DNA of 28,739 nucleotides, taken from the NCBI GenBank assembly GCA_003427395.1, contig BFEA01000241.1, forward strand, positions 510,348 through 539,086, in the 5' to 3' direction. Made by a program: the position numbers and the translations under genes. The notes under the pieces are model-generated. The model did no database searches, was not told the origin of the DNA, and saw only the letters and a list, made by a program, of their open reading frames with translations. Below are positions 28,695 through 28,739 of the stretch, piece after piece. Numbering within the stretch: the first letter of the stretch is position 1; every line of letters starts with the position of its first letter. The DNA comes from Chara braunii (taxonomy: Eukaryota > Streptophyta > Charophyceae > Charales > Characeae).

Positions 28695-28739
<45 letters not shown>
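28695..28739 (+). repeat. Terminal poly-A run
   Basis: Forty-five A residues reach the window edge. It may be a retroelement tail or simply the homopolymer at which a contig ended. Together with A25 at position 1 it suggests that the window is a complete small scaffold. Confidence 0.85.

Overview
This window looks like one small, transposon-saturated nuclear scaffold from a plant-lineage eukaryote. It starts and ends inside poly-A runs, contains a 655-base N gap and several single Ns, has many microsatellites, and I find no intact protein-coding gene. The primer-binding-site-like motif is the plant initiator-tRNA type. Two decayed reading frames at 22.3-24.3 kb and the retroelement proteins resemble repetitive predicted proteins that I associate, from memory only, with the charophyte alga Chara braunii. 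I hold that assignment at about 0.6; it needs a database search.

Layout. 1-5.65 kb: the decayed end of a TTCAACGGG-repeat element, then a minus-strand Ty3/gypsy retrotransposon remnant (primer site, gag with zinc knuckle, protease, reverse transcriptase, RNase H). It has frameshifts and stops, no integrase and no 3' LTR. A ~446-bp non-coding insertion splits its protease-RT linker. 5.87-6.20 kb: a near-perfect 333-bp foldback element. 6.2-8.66 kb: no recognisable gene. 8.67-9.6 kb: a plus-strand LINE ORF1-like or gag-like remnant. 9.66-11.12 kb: a second TTCAACGGG element, apparently with both ends and a ~10-bp flanking direct repeat, holding the N gap. 11.1-12.5 kb: weak coding traces. 13.2-15.0 kb: arrays of short hairpins with conserved loops and varying but still complementary stems. 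15.0-18.9 kb: C/T-rich, gene-poor DNA with another hairpin cluster. 18.9-21.2 kb: a minus-strand LINE remnant (ORF1-like region plus APE-type endonuclease), with a second foldback copy between the two parts. 21.4-22.2 kb: microsatellites and an assembly duplication. 22.3-24.3 kb: two head-to-head gene fragments of unknown function. 24.5-25.0 kb: another decayed frame. 25.56-26.09 kb: a MITE with 18-bp terminal inverted repeats. 27.97-28.09 kb: a 26-bp minisatellite, followed by more hairpins and poly-A.

The parts do not form a working pathway. They record nested insertion and decay. The most unusual signal is structural. Several unrelated arrays (13.2-13.8, 14.4-14.95, 17.0-17.9 and 28.2-28.7 kb) consist of short inverted repeats whose stems change sequence but keep pairing. 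In addition, two non-coding element families built on TTCAACGGG and TTCACGGGG motifs, and one foldback family, are each visible from comparisons within the window alone.
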